Shown here: piece after piece, positions 8,442-17,634 of the stretch | Layout of the letters: each line of letters opens with the position of its first letter | How positions within the stretch are numbered: the first letter of the stretch is position 1 | DNA from: Shewanella halotolerans | GTDB lineage: Bacteria; Pseudomonadota; Gammaproteobacteria; Enterobacterales; Shewanellaceae | Length of the DNA: 64,000 nt | Reading direction: 5' to 3' | NCBI RefSeq assembly: GCF_019457535.1 | Contig: NZ_CP080417.1 | Span: 2,170,001-2,234,000 of the forward strand | Made by a program: the position numbers and the translations under genes | The notes under the pieces: generated by a model | Databases searched by the model: none | The model's input: the letters and a program-made list of their open reading frames with translations, nothing else | What the model was told of the DNA's origin: nothing

Positions 8442-9947
8442 TTATTCTCCCGCTAAAGGTCTAAAGCGTCTAAGTTCCAATAACTTATAACCTGTGTACT
8501 GGCCCATCAGGAGCACAGTTGCCAGGATCACCAGATGGATACCCAGGAAGTTAAATACCCAGTGTTGTACCCAGGTGGCGCTCATGGCCAGGTAGGCTAA
8601 GGTGGCAACAAACAGGCTGCCGCCGCCCTGAACCATTACCTCTTTGGCGCCTTCCTCTTCCCAGAGAATCGACATACGTTCGATGGTCCATGCCAGGATG
8701 ATCATCGGGAAGAAGGTGATGGTGAGACCCTCGCTTAAACCGAACTTATATGAGAGCAGGGTAAACAGGCCTATGATGCCGATCACCACTATGATCACCG
8801 CGGAGATCCGCGAGATCAGCAAGAGGTTGAGATCCGACAGATAGGAGCGGATCATCAGGCCGAAGGCGACGATCAGCAGGAAGCCAACAAGGCCGGTCAG
8901 CAGGGTAGTCTGAATAAAGGCCAGGGCGATCAGCACGGGCATGAAGGTACCCGAGGTCTTGATACCGATGATCACCCGCAGGAACACCACCACTAGCACA
9001 CCAATTGGGATCAGCAAGATACCCTTAAACAGGCTCTGCTCTTCCAGCGGTAGCTGATAGAGGGAGAAGTCCAAGGCATTCTTGTTCTTCAGCATATCGA
9101 TAGAGGTGGCGAGCGCCGAGCGGGTGTCTTGCAACATGGAGAAGTTAACCTGAGAGTTAACCCCGCCCACTACGTCCAGTGTCGACTTGGCGGTTCTGTC
9201 CCAGATAAGCAGGTTGTCAGGGCGTCCCTGAGTACCATCGTTGGGATTGAAGATGATCCACTGACCCTGATGATAGACCTCAACATAGTTGGTCAGCTGC
9301 TGACGACGACGTTGATCTTCTAAAAACAGACCACTGACCTTCTTGGCCGGGATCCCCTTGCTGTTGAGCATGCGGATAAACAGTTCGGCGCGGGAGTTAC
9401 TGGTCAGCAGTAGCTCAAGGTTCTGGCTGCGCTCGGTGGCGTTGAAGCTCTTGTTAAGCTGCTGAGCAAATGACAGGTTTGTGGCGCTGCGCGACCAGAT
9501 CTCGTTCATCACCTGCTCGGCGGCGGCCAACTCGGTGGCCGGCCAGTTATAGGCCTGCGGCGCGTCGGGTTCTTTGTCGGCCGGGATCTCATTCTTGCCG
9601 GTCGGTACCAGGGTGACCTTATAGTAGAGATCTTGCTGACCGATCGCCTCGCGGGTCGACCAGGTGACCTGACGGCCGGTGTCATCTTCTGTGGCTGACA
9701 AGCCGTAGCCTGGAGAAGTGGCGTTTTCCGCTAAGATCTCAAAGGCAGGATCCTTGGGCAGCGAGAAGGTCACCTCGGCAGGCTCGCCGGTGCCCTGAAA
9801 ACTCACCTTGGCATCCACGGCCCAGCTCTGTACCTGCTCGCCCGGGAGGAAGGGGACATTATGTTCTATGCCACGATAGACGCTGGCGGCCATGCCCGCA
9901 ATAAACAGCAGGGCCACTAAGATATAAAAAGGTTTTTTAGAGTGCAT
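8442..9947 (-). CDS. Inactive transglutaminase fused to seven transmembrane helices
   Basis: The 501-residue protein has an N-terminal anchor (residues about 6-24), a periplasmic region to about residue 305 with a transglutaminase-like fold around RAELFIRMLNSKGIPAKKVSG, and then a block of hydrophobic helices from about 308 to 492. The transglutaminase Cys and His positions appear degenerate: the segment before the NPND motif lacks an evident catalytic cysteine. The family is known as inactive transglutaminase with a 7TM tail. It lies between the lipoprotein retropepsin gene (15-base gap) and the ATP-grasp gene (2-base gap). The likely role is a membrane sensor or transporter for the product of the ligase, which is inference from gene linkage. 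Confidence 0.9.
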   Translation of the reverse strand: MHSKKPFYILVALLFIAGMAASVYRGIEHNVPFLPGEQVQSWAVDAKVSFQGTGEPAEVTFSLPKDPAFEILAENATSPGYGLSATEDDTGRQVTWSTREAIGQQDLYYKVTLVPTGKNEIPADKEPDAPQAYNWPATELAAAEQVMNEIWSRSATNLSFAQQLNKSFNATERSQNLELLLTSNSRAELFIRMLNSKGIPAKKVSGLFLEDQRRRQQLTNYVEVYHQGQWIIFNPNDGTQGRPDNLLIWDRTAKSTLDVVGGVNSQVNFSMLQDTRSALATSIDMLKNKNALDFSLYQLPLEEQSLFKGILLIPIGVLVVVFLRVIIGIKTSGTFMPVLIALAFIQTTLLTGLVGFLLIVAFGLMIRSYLSDLNLLLISRISAVIIVVIGIIGLFTLLSYKFGLSEGLTITFFPMIILAWTIERMSILWEEEGAKEVMVQGGGSLFVATLAYLAMSATWVQHWVFNFLGIHLVILATVLLMGQYTGYKLLELRRFRPLAGE

Positions 9948-9962
9948 CGAATTTACATCCTG

Positions 9963-10700
9963 TTATTTGGCTGTTTTTGATGGATTGTTCTTACCGTGCA
10001 CAAAAGTCTGTCCTACATCGACGACGGCAATGTCTTGCATAAACTTACGTCCCAGCAGCAACTGATAGTCGAGGTGACTACGATCGACCAGGTTGAGATC
10101 GGTTTCCGCCTTGTAATTGCCAATCTGCAGATGGGCATGGATCACCGGGCGTCTGTCATTCTTATCATCGGCATCTTGCTTGATGCGTACGAAGCGCTCG
10201 ACCTTAGACTCGAAGGTCTGTGATGGCTTATCGGCGCCTTGAGTGAAGACATCGAAGCGCACCCACTGCTTGCCATTACGTTCGAACAGTATGATGTTGT
10301 GGGCATCGAGCGATGAGGATTCGGCGCCGGTATCGATACGGGTCTCAAAGCCAGCCTTGATCTCATCGACATAGACGTGTTCTACCGCGCCCAGGATAAA
10401 CTTGTCACCGATTGGGGACGGGTCGCACTGCATAGGGACCTGCACCACCTGCTTTTCAGGATGGGACTTGACAGCCGCCACCTGCTTGGACAGCTGCTCT
10501 AGCTGGGCTGACAGGGAAGTCAGCGCCGCCTGCTGTTCGCTTTGGCTGGTGCTTATCAGGGTGACTAGCTCGCTCTTCTGCTCGCTCAGGCTGGCATTGA
10601 AGGTGTCGACATCGACAGGCGCGGGCTGCTTAGGATCTTGGGTGGCTGCGCAGCCTACCAGGCTGGTTACCAGGGCGAGAGTGGTCATCTGTTTTAACAT
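9963..10700 (-). CDS. Lipoprotein with retropepsin-like aspartic protease domain
   Basis: The 245-residue product begins with a lipoprotein signal ending Leu-Val-Gly-Cys (Cys17). Residues 31-80 form a Gln/Ser-rich predicted coiled coil. The C-terminal domain (about 95-235) carries Asp123-Thr-Gly-Ala, the active-site signature of retropepsin-type proteases, and a second conserved stretch DYQLLLGRKFMQD, as in the family first annotated as ATP-dependent zinc proteases (RimB-like). The older zinc name is not supported by any metal motif here. The mature protein should be tethered to a membrane in the periplasm. It is the first gene of the envelope cluster, only 25 bases after cmoB, with a GGGAAG ribosome site. 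Confidence 0.88.
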   Translation of the reverse strand: MLKQMTTLALVTSLVGCAATQDPKQPAPVDVDTFNASLSEQKSELVTLISTSQSEQQAALTSLSAQLEQLSKQVAAVKSHPEKQVVQVPMQCDPSPIGDKFILGAVEHVYVDEIKAGFETRIDTGAESSSLDAHNIILFERNGKQWVRFDVFTQGADKPSQTFESKVERFVRIKQDADDKNDRRPVIHAHLQIGNYKAETDLNLVDRSHLDYQLLLGRKFMQDIAVVDVGQTFVHGKNNPSKTAK

Positions 10701-10725
10701 AGTGCTTCCCGTTTACTATTTTTGT

Positions 10726-11718
10726 TTAAACCAAATCTTTGTTGGGTTGATTTTTTACGGCGATAAAAGTGGCGCGTTTGGGCGCCGGATACCCCTCAAC
10801 CGTCAGGCTGACATCGTTAGGATCCAGGTAGTCCACCAAGGACTCATTAGGCATCCATTCTGTGCTGCGTTGCTCAGCAAGCGAGGTAACGTCGATATCG
10901 ACGCAGCGAACATCGACAAAATCCGCCTTCTTCAACCAGGCTTCCAGCGCCTTGGCCGACGGCAGGAACCAGACGTTGTTCATCTTACCGTAGCGCTCCC
11001 CTGGAACCAGTACGGTATTTTCATCGCCATCGACCACTAAGGTCTCGAGGACCAGTTCACCGCCGGTTCTCAGTTGATCCCTCAGTTGCAGCAGGTGATC
11101 TATGGGGGAGCGTCTGTGATAGAGCACGCCCATGGAGAAGACGGTGTCGAAGGCATCCAGTGGCGGTAGCTGTTCTACGCCCAGAGGCAGCAGATGCACT
11201 GGGTGGTCGTTGCCCGCCAGGCGTTTTACCGCCTCAAATTGACACAGAAACAGCGGCGAGGGGTCGATACCCACGACGCGTTTGGCGCCGTCACCCAGCA
11301 TACGCCACATGTGATAGCCGCTGCCACAGCCGACATCCAGCACGGTACGATTCTTCAGCGGTGAGATATGGGGCTGAACCCGCTCCCATTTCCAATCTGA
11401 GCGCCATTCGGTGTCGATATGGATACCGTGCAGATCGAAGGGGCCCTTGCGCCAGGGGCAGAAGAGTTTAAGCAGGTTCTTAAGTTTCTCCTGCTGACCC
11501 TTGCTGAGCTGATCGCCGCTGCCGACCTCTACCTTAGTGGTGAAATCGATTCTGTCCGGCGCAGGATAGTGCAGCTTGTTGAGCACCTTCTCCCACTTGG
11601 GTAGGTTGCCATGCTTATGTTCACGTTGCCACTGGCCGAGGATCGCCGGCAGCTCTTCTAACCAATGTTGAAGATTAGAATCGGCAATTTGTTGATAAAA
11701 GGAGCTGAAGCTGATCAC
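10726..11718 (-). CDS. cmoB: tRNA U34 carboxymethyltransferase CmoB
   Basis: CmoB transfers a carboxymethyl group from carboxy-SAM to 5-hydroxyuridine at tRNA position 34, giving cmo5U after CmoA has made the cofactor. The 330-residue protein has the expected N-terminal helical region and a class I methyltransferase domain with VLDVGCGSGYHMWRML as SAM motif I. The start is GTG at 11718. It shares bases with the TGA stop of cmoA (GTGA), so the two genes overlap by 4 bases and are translationally coupled. Length and end (PKRATFIAVKNQP) are normal for the family. Confidence 0.96.
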   Translation of the reverse strand: MISFSSFYQQIADSNLQHWLEELPAILGQWQREHKHGNLPKWEKVLNKLHYPAPDRIDFTTKVEVGSGDQLSKGQQEKLKNLLKLFCPWRKGPFDLHGIHIDTEWRSDWKWERVQPHISPLKNRTVLDVGCGSGYHMWRMLGDGAKRVVGIDPSPLFLCQFEAVKRLAGNDHPVHLLPLGVEQLPPLDAFDTVFSMGVLYHRRSPIDHLLQLRDQLRTGGELVLETLVVDGDENTVLVPGERYGKMNNVWFLPSAKALEAWLKKADFVDVRCVDIDVTSLAEQRSTEWMPNESLVDYLDPNDVSLTVEGYPAPKRATFIAVKNQPNKDLV

Positions 11719-12446
11719 TTGATGGCCACCATAGATGCGAAATTAAAACATTGGAACCAGACGCTGAAATGGCTAAAGCCCTGGGCTTTAAGCCTTTGCT
11801 GATGCTGGGGCAGGGTGTCAGGTTTCATCACATGCTCGAGCGAGCTGCGCTTTTGGCTGATCTCAAGTTCGCTGTAGCCATTGGCGCGCTTAAAGTCGAG
11901 GTGTAGCTCGTCCAGCAGATGCTGCACAGGTTCATCTTCGAACACTAATTTCTCTGACAACACCAGAATGCCGCCGGGCTTGAGTCCCTGATAGATCTTG
12001 GCTATCAGCGTCTGTCTGTCTTCCGGGGCCAAAAACTGCATAGTGAAGTTGAGGATCACCATGGAGGCATCTTGGATATCGATATCGCGAATATCGGCGC
12101 AGATAAGATCGACCGGGGTTTCACTGACATAGGCGCTGAGGTTCTGTTGACAGCGCTCGATCATAGACTCGCTGTTGTCGACGGCGATGATCTCACATCC
12201 GCGACCTTCGATGCGGCGACGAACGCTCAGTGTGGCCGCGCCAAGGGAACAGCCTAAATCATATATCTTGCTATTGGGGGTGACACATTTGTCGGCGAAA
12301 TCGCCCAAGGTGTTGATGATCTGTCCATAGCCGGGAACAGAGCGGCGGATCATATCGCTAAAGACGCCTGCGACTCTATCGTCGAATTGAAAGTCACTGA
12401 TATGTTCACAGGCCTGCGCGTAAATAGTATCTTGAGTTGAGTTCAT
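11715..12446 (-). CDS. cmoA: Carboxy-S-adenosyl-L-methionine synthase CmoA
   Basis: CmoA converts SAM and prephenate into carboxy-SAM, the substrate of CmoB. The 243 residues contain the SAM-binding IYDLGCSLGAATLSVRRRI motif, the IIAVDNSESMIERC motif II, and the LNFTMQFL segment typical of CmoA. It is the first gene of a minus-strand series that runs through cmoB into the envelope cluster with gaps of 25 bases or less, ending with the LysR gene at 3701. Its promoter must lie in the 284-base region before 12731. The ribosome site before the ATG is weak. Confidence 0.96.
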   Translation of the reverse strand: MNSTQDTIYAQACEHISDFQFDDRVAGVFSDMIRRSVPGYGQIINTLGDFADKCVTPNSKIYDLGCSLGAATLSVRRRIEGRGCEIIAVDNSESMIERCQQNLSAYVSETPVDLICADIRDIDIQDASMVILNFTMQFLAPEDRQTLIAKIYQGLKPGGILVLSEKLVFEDEPVQHLLDELHLDFKRANGYSELEISQKRSSLEHVMKPDTLPQHQQRLKAQGFSHFSVWFQCFNFASMVAIK

Positions 12447-12730
12447 CAGAGTTTTTTGAGTAAATTCAATATTTCATTCTAGCTAATGATAACAGTTCGC
12501 AGCAAGTCTGGTACTGGTAATTAGGAATAAAATTCTGTCTAATATCCTAATAACAACATATATTTTACAGCGCGGTGACTTTGCGCTCGACGCAAGGATG
12601 CTAAGGTTATTTTTTGTAGCCAGCTTGTAATATAAGCTGCCTTTTATAAGCCCTTTTTATAAGGCGCTGTTTTAGAACAAGTGATAGCTTGGCTTGATAT
12701 AAAAATGATAATAGAAACTGGGGCCTACCT
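12447..12730. promoter_or_regulatory. Divergent intergenic region between cmoA and the GGDEF gene
   Basis: This 284-base AT-rich spacer separates two divergent genes and must hold both promoters. I see no clear sigma-70 pair that I would place with confidence, no terminator hairpin and no convincing operator. A short open frame on the minus strand (12607-12843) lacks any family resemblance and runs into the GGDEF gene, so I do not call it. Confidence 0.4.
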
Positions 12731-15616
12731 TTGACACCACTACACTCTTTTGCTTCGGCCTGTGTTGCCTGGCGACGTCTGCTGTCGGCATGCATAGTCT
12801 TTGCGCCGCTTATGATGGCCCGTTTTGTGCTGGGGACGGCCACGTTAGCGCTAAGTCTACTGGTTAGTTTTCATGCGTCTGCAGAAGAGCAGCAAGGCCC
12901 GCTAGTCTTGGTAATGGGGGAGGACAGCTACCCTTATCAGTTCGTCGATGAGAATGGCGATGTCAAGGGTGTCTTGGTGGATCTTTGGCGTGAGTGGTCG
13001 TCTCAGACTCAGGTGCCCGTTGTATTTGTCGCCCGTCACTGGCAGGACTCCTTGAATCAGCTGGCGCAGGGGGATGCCGATATTCACATCGGCCTTGGGA
13101 TCACCAAGGAGCGGGATAAAGATTTCGATTTCGCCGCGCCCATCGCCTATGTCAGTACCTATCTCTATGTGCGTAACACGCTAAAGGGTAAGAAGAGTTT
13201 TAGCGATCTGCAGCCCTATCGCATCGGCATAGTGACGGGGTCATCCCATGAATCCATACTCAATCAGCAAGTTAACGGATTAAGTTACCGCTACTATAAT
13301 AGCCGCGCCGAACTGCTTCGTGGCGTGGTGGCAGGCGAGGTCGATGTCTTCGCCGGCATGGAAGGCTACTTAAAAGATAACGCCGTTAGCCGCGCCGTCC
13401 TGGAAGAGTTTCCCCTGGATAATCGTTTGCTTATCAAGAAGACAGCGCTGGTGCCCGCCGTCAGCAAGGGACGGCTGGATCTTATCACAGAGATCAACCG
13501 TGGCTTTGACCGCTTGAGCCAAACCAGCCGCGCCGAGATAGACAAGCGTTGGCTAGGTTTTAGCCGTGATGCCAACACCTTAGTGATTGCCACCACAACA
13601 GGTATTCAACCCTTTGTCGATACCGGCGGCGATGGTGAGCCACACGGTCTCTATATCGATATCTGGAAGCTCTGGTCTAAGAAGACGGGCATAGAGGTAG
13701 AGTTTCGCCCCGCCGCTATGGAAGATGGCCTGGATGAACTCAAGTTTCACCGCGCCGATATCCATGTGGGGTATCCAGAGAGCGACACCATGAAGACCAA
13801 TCTCACCCGTGCCTGGCGCACCTATCAGGTGAAGAGCCGACTGTTCAGTTATGGTAAGGCGATCAATAGCCTGGATGAGCTAAAGGGTAAGCGTGTCGGC
13901 GCGGTGCCTACCGCGCCTTATCTGGATAAACTCAAGCAGGCGCTGCCAAACTCTGAGCTTAAGCTCTATTCCGATGTGACCCAGATGATCCAGGCCGCCC
14001 AGCAGGGGCATATCGCCGCCTTCGTGGCCGCATCGGCTTGGACCCAGCACTATCTGCTGCGCGCCGAATCCTGGTCTGATTTTCACCAGTATCGCAAGCT
14101 GGCCTTCACCACAGACATCTATGCCTTGACTCGCAACGAGGACAAAGGGCTGGCCCAACGTATCGCAGCGGGCTTTCGCCTGATCAGCAACGCCGAGCTC
14201 GCCGCCATTGAGAATAAGTGGATCTTGGATAGAGATGACAGGAGCGTGCAGTCCTTGCTTAATCCGCTCTCAATCACTGAGGAGCAGCGCCGTTATCTAG
14301 ACAGTTTGGGTACGCTTAAAGTGGGCTATCTTGCCGCCTGGGCACCCATGGAGTATGAAGGGCCATCCGGCGAGTTTATGGGGATCAACAGTGAGATCAG
14401 CCACTGGGTCGCCGAGCAGTTGGGGTTAACCATTGAGGGGGTGCCGTTCGATCGCTGGAGCAGTCTGCTAGAAGCACTTAAACAAGGCGAAATCGATATC
14501 GTTGGTAGCGTCGCCCATACGCCAGAGCGGGAACGGGAGATGCTCTTTACCACTCCTTATTGGCCATCGCCCTGGGGCCTGGTAACCAACCTTAGTCAGG
14601 TGACTGTGTTTAACCTGAGTCAGATGAGTGGAAAGCGCCTGGCGATTGTCGAGGGGTATCATCTGATTGCCAACCTGATGAACAAAGCGCTGGGCATCGA
14701 GCTGGTGATTGTGCCCAACAGCCGCGCTGGCGTCGATGCGGTGGCCCAGGGCAAGGCCGATGCCTTCATCGAGAAGGTGATCAACATGGCCATGGTGCTA
14801 AAGGAGTCAGACTACAAGGCGCTTAAGATGTCTGTGCTGGCAGATTTCTCCCAGCAGCAGAGCCACTTCGCCCTGAGCCCTAAGTTTGATGCGCTGGTGC
14901 CCTTATGGGATCAGGCCATCGCCCAGATCACGCCAGAAAGGCAAGAGGAAATTTATCAGCACTGGGTAAAAGAAGAACCCAGTAGCTGGAGGGCCTGGGT
15001 GAACTATCAGAGTGCCTTCTATCTTTTGGCGCTACTCAGCTTTGTGGTGTTTGTCTATCTTATTTGGCGTGCTCAGCGTAGCCGCTTGGCGGCGGCCAAG
15101 GAGCTTGCCCATGAGCTGACGCGGGCAGGGCAGTTCGATGCACTCACCGGTTTGCCGAATCGCAGCCTGCTCGATGACAGATTGCAGCAGTCCGTGCTGC
15201 TACATCGCCGCGAGATGCAGCCCTTTGCCGTACTCTTTATCAGCTTCGATAACCTGCGTGAGATCAACCAGACCTATGGCCATCAGGTTGGTGACAGGGT
15301 GCTGGCCAAGGGCGCATCGCGACTCAAGGATGCGGTGCGTAAGTCTGATACCCTGGCGCGTTTTGGCGGCAACGAATTTGTGATGGTGCTTAATCGCAGC
15401 AAAGACCTCGATACCGTGTGTCAGGTGGCCGACGGTATAGTCGGTGGCTTTAGCGCCCCCTTTGCGATCAACGGCCTGGATGTGGCACTATCGGTCAGCA
15501 TAGGGGTGGCCATGTTCCCGAATGATGGCGACACTGTGGTGGAGCTACTTAAGACCGCCGACAAGTTGATGTCGCGGGCGGTGAAACAGGGCGGGCGCTG
15601 TTACCAGAGCGCCTGA
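12731..15616 (+). CDS. Membrane GGDEF protein with three periplasmic solute-binding domains
   Basis: This 961-residue protein has three family-3 solute-binding domains in tandem (about 57-272, 281-495 and 526-750), one membrane helix (about 760-778) and a cytoplasmic GGDEF domain (about 800-960). The active-site signature reads GGNEF at 879-883, with Asn replacing the metal-binding Asp/Glu. An RxxD inhibitory site (Arg870-Asp873) is kept five residues before it. The domain may bind c-di-GMP instead of making it, or have weak activity. The frame opens with TTG at 12731. A better signal peptide begins at the ATG pair at 12812/12815, so the true start may be there. Neither has a good ribosome site. 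Ligands are probably amino acids or similar small molecules, by family. Confidence 0.88.
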   Translation: MTPLHSFASACVAWRRLLSACIVFAPLMMARFVLGTATLALSLLVSFHASAEEQQGPLVLVMGEDSYPYQFVDENGDVKGVLVDLWREWSSQTQVPVVFVARHWQDSLNQLAQGDADIHIGLGITKERDKDFDFAAPIAYVSTYLYVRNTLKGKKSFSDLQPYRIGIVTGSSHESILNQQVNGLSYRYYNSRAELLRGVVAGEVDVFAGMEGYLKDNAVSRAVLEEFPLDNRLLIKKTALVPAVSKGRLDLITEINRGFDRLSQTSRAEIDKRWLGFSRDANTLVIATTTGIQPFVDTGGDGEPHGLYIDIWKLWSKKTGIEVEFRPAAMEDGLDELKFHRADIHVGYPESDTMKTNLTRAWRTYQVKSRLFSYGKAINSLDELKGKRVGAVPTAPYLDKLKQALPNSELKLYSDVTQMIQAAQQGHIAAFVAASAWTQHYLLRAESWSDFHQYRKLAFTTDIYALTRNEDKGLAQRIAAGFRLISNAELAAIENKWILDRDDRSVQSLLNPLSITEEQRRYLDSLGTLKVGYLAAWAPMEYEGPSGEFMGINSEISHWVAEQLGLTIEGVPFDRWSSLLEALKQGEIDIVGSVAHTPEREREMLFTTPYWPSPWGLVTNLSQVTVFNLSQMSGKRLAIVEGYHLIANLMNKALGIELVIVPNSRAGVDAVAQGKADAFIEKVINMAMVLKESDYKALKMSVLADFSQQQSHFALSPKFDALVPLWDQAIAQITPERQEEIYQHWVKEEPSSWRAWVNYQSAFYLLALLSFVVFVYLIWRAQRSRLAAAKELAHELTRAGQFDALTGLPNRSLLDDRLQQSVLLHRREMQPFAVLFISFDNLREINQTYGHQVGDRVLAKGASRLKDAVRKSDTLARFGGNEFVMVLNRSKDLDTVCQVADGIVGGFSAPFAINGLDVALSVSIGVAMFPNDGDTVVELLKTADKLMSRAVKQGGRCYQSA

Positions 15617-15785
15617 TCTGTGACCCCAGTTCAGGATTTGATGGATATTTATCCAACCCAAAGGTTTACTTCATTTTAAGCGGATGAAGTTGTTTTGAAA
15701 TCGGCAATATTTCACTATAATGCCGCTTTTGTCATGTATTGAATATCCTCAAGCACGGCCTTGACGGATGAAAGGAAAGTGTTAG

Positions 15786-17564
15786 ATGCGCAGTCATTAT
15801 TGTGGAGACGTTAATCGGTCTCATGTTGGGGAAGAAGTTACTCTCGTAGGTTGGGTAAACCGCAGTCGCGATCTCGGCGGCGTGGTTTTTCTGGATTTGC
15901 GCGACCGTGAAGGCGTGATTCAGGTAGTCTATGATCCTGATCTGCCAGAGGTATTCGATGTCGCCAGCACACTGCGCAGCGAGTTCTGTGTTCAGGTGAA
16001 AGGCTTGGTACGCGCCCGTCCCGACAGCCAGATCAACGACCAGATGCGCACAGGTGAGATTGAGGTGCTGGGTAAGGCCCTGACCATACTCAACAGCGCA
16101 CCGGCACTGCCGATCAACATGGACAAAAATCAACACAACACCGAAGAGCAGCGCCTGAAATATCGCTACCTGGATCTGCGTCGCCCAGAGATGGCCGAGC
16201 GCATCATCTTCCGCTCTAAGGTGACCAGTGCCGTGCGTCGTTTCCTCGACGGCAATGGTTTCCTCGATATCGAGACCCCAATTCTGACCAAGGCAACCCC
16301 AGAGGGTGCCAGGGACTATCTGGTGCCTAGCCGTACCTACAAGGGCCAGTTCTTCGCACTGCCACAATCGCCACAGCTGTTTAAGCAGCTGCTGATGATG
16401 TCTGGCTTCGACCGTTATTACCAGATCGTGAAATGTTTCCGCGACGAAGACTTACGTGCCGACCGTCAGCCTGAATTTACCCAGATCGATATCGAAACCT
16501 CTTTCATGACCTCAGCGCAGGTGATGGACAAGACTGAAGAGATGGTACGCGGTCTGTTTAAAGAGCTGCTAAACGTCGACCTAGGCGAGTTCCCTAAGAT
16601 GACCTTTGCCGAGGCGATGCGTCGTTATGGTTCAGACAAGCCGGACCTGCGTAACCCGCTGGAGCTGGTCGATGTTGCCGACCTAGTCAAAGAGGTCGAC
16701 TTCAAGGTGTTCCAGGAGCCAGCCAACGACAGCGAAGGCCGTGTTGCCGTGCTGTGTGTACCGGGTGGTGCTAGCCTGTCACGTAAGCAGCTCGATGAGT
16801 ATGGTAAGTATGTCAACATCTATGGCGCCAAAGGCTTGGCATGGATGAAGGTCAACGAGCTGGAGAAAGGCCTGGAAGGCATTCAGTCACCAGTGCTTAA
16901 GTTCCTCAGCGAAGAGGTGGTTAAGGGGATCCTGGAGCGCACAGGTGCGGCCAACGGTGACTTAATCCTGTTCGGCGCTGACAAGGCGAACATAGTGGCC
17001 GAAGCCATGGGCGCGCTGCGTCTCAAGGTAGGTGAAGATTTCGACCTGCTACAAGGCGACTGGAAACCACTATGGGTGGTTGACTTCCCAATGTTCGAGC
17101 GCACCTCTGACGGTGGCCTGCACGCCATGCACCATCCGTTCACTGCGCCAAGTGGTATCACGCCAGCCGAGCTAGAAGCAGATCCAACGGCGGCCATCTC
17201 TGACGCTTACGACATGGTGCTTAACGGTTGCGAACTGGGCGGTGGCTCGGTACGTATCTACGACGCCGAGATGCAGTCGGCCGTATTCAGAATCCTGGGG
17301 ATTAACGATGAAGAAGCGCAAGAGAAGTTTGGCTTCCTGCTCGAAGCGCTCAAGTATGGCACGCCGCCACACGCAGGTTTGGCGTTCGGTCTCGATCGTA
17401 TGGTGATGCTGATGACAGGTGCCAGCTCGATTCGTGACGTGATGGCCTTCCCTAAGACCACCACGGCAGCCTGTCCGCTCACCAATGCCCCTGGCTTTGC
17501 TAACCCAGTACAGCTCGAGGAGCTTGGGGTGAGCGTAGTGGAAGCGAAAAAAGAGCAGGAATAA
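15786..17564 (+). CDS. aspS: Aspartyl-tRNA synthetase
   Basis: AspRS charges tRNA-Asp in the cytoplasm. The 592-residue protein has the bacterial class IIb layout: an N-terminal OB-fold anticodon domain (about 1-105), catalytic motif 2 (FRDEDLRADRQPEFTQID, about 217-234), the inserted GAD domain in the middle, and motif 3 (GLAFGLDRMVML) near residue 540. The start ATG follows AAAGGAAAG. The 169-base gap upstream holds its promoter. It precedes yebC-ruvCAB, as in many gammaproteobacteria, but a terminator between aspS and yebC suggests partly separate transcription. Confidence 0.97.
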   Translation: MRSHYCGDVNRSHVGEEVTLVGWVNRSRDLGGVVFLDLRDREGVIQVVYDPDLPEVFDVASTLRSEFCVQVKGLVRARPDSQINDQMRTGEIEVLGKALTILNSAPALPINMDKNQHNTEEQRLKYRYLDLRRPEMAERIIFRSKVTSAVRRFLDGNGFLDIETPILTKATPEGARDYLVPSRTYKGQFFALPQSPQLFKQLLMMSGFDRYYQIVKCFRDEDLRADRQPEFTQIDIETSFMTSAQVMDKTEEMVRGLFKELLNVDLGEFPKMTFAEAMRRYGSDKPDLRNPLELVDVADLVKEVDFKVFQEPANDSEGRVAVLCVPGGASLSRKQLDEYGKYVNIYGAKGLAWMKVNELEKGLEGIQSPVLKFLSEEVVKGILERTGAANGDLILFGADKANIVAEAMGALRLKVGEDFDLLQGDWKPLWVVDFPMFERTSDGGLHAMHHPFTAPSGITPAELEADPTAAISDAYDMVLNGCELGGGSVRIYDAEMQSAVFRILGINDEEAQEKFGFLLEALKYGTPPHAGLAFGLDRMVMLMTGASSIRDVMAFPKTTTAACPLTNAPGFANPVQLEELGVSVVEAKKEQE

Positions 17565-17581
17565 ATCAAGATTGAACCAAT

Positions 17582-17607
17582 AAGCCGAGCATCTTGCTCG
17601 GCTTTTT
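17582..17607 (+). terminator. Rho-independent terminator after aspS
   Basis: An 8-bp perfect stem AGCCGAGC/GCTCGGCT with a 5-base loop (ATCTT) is followed by five T. It lies 18 bases after the aspS stop and before the yebC ribosome site. Confidence 0.85.
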
Positions 17608-17634
17608 CGAGGCAAACTCGAATAAGGAGTCCCT

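Noticed and set aside
10402..11040. A 212-codon plus-strand frame across the lipoprotein gene and cmoB
   Set aside because: It is antisense to two well-supported genes and has low-plausibility composition.
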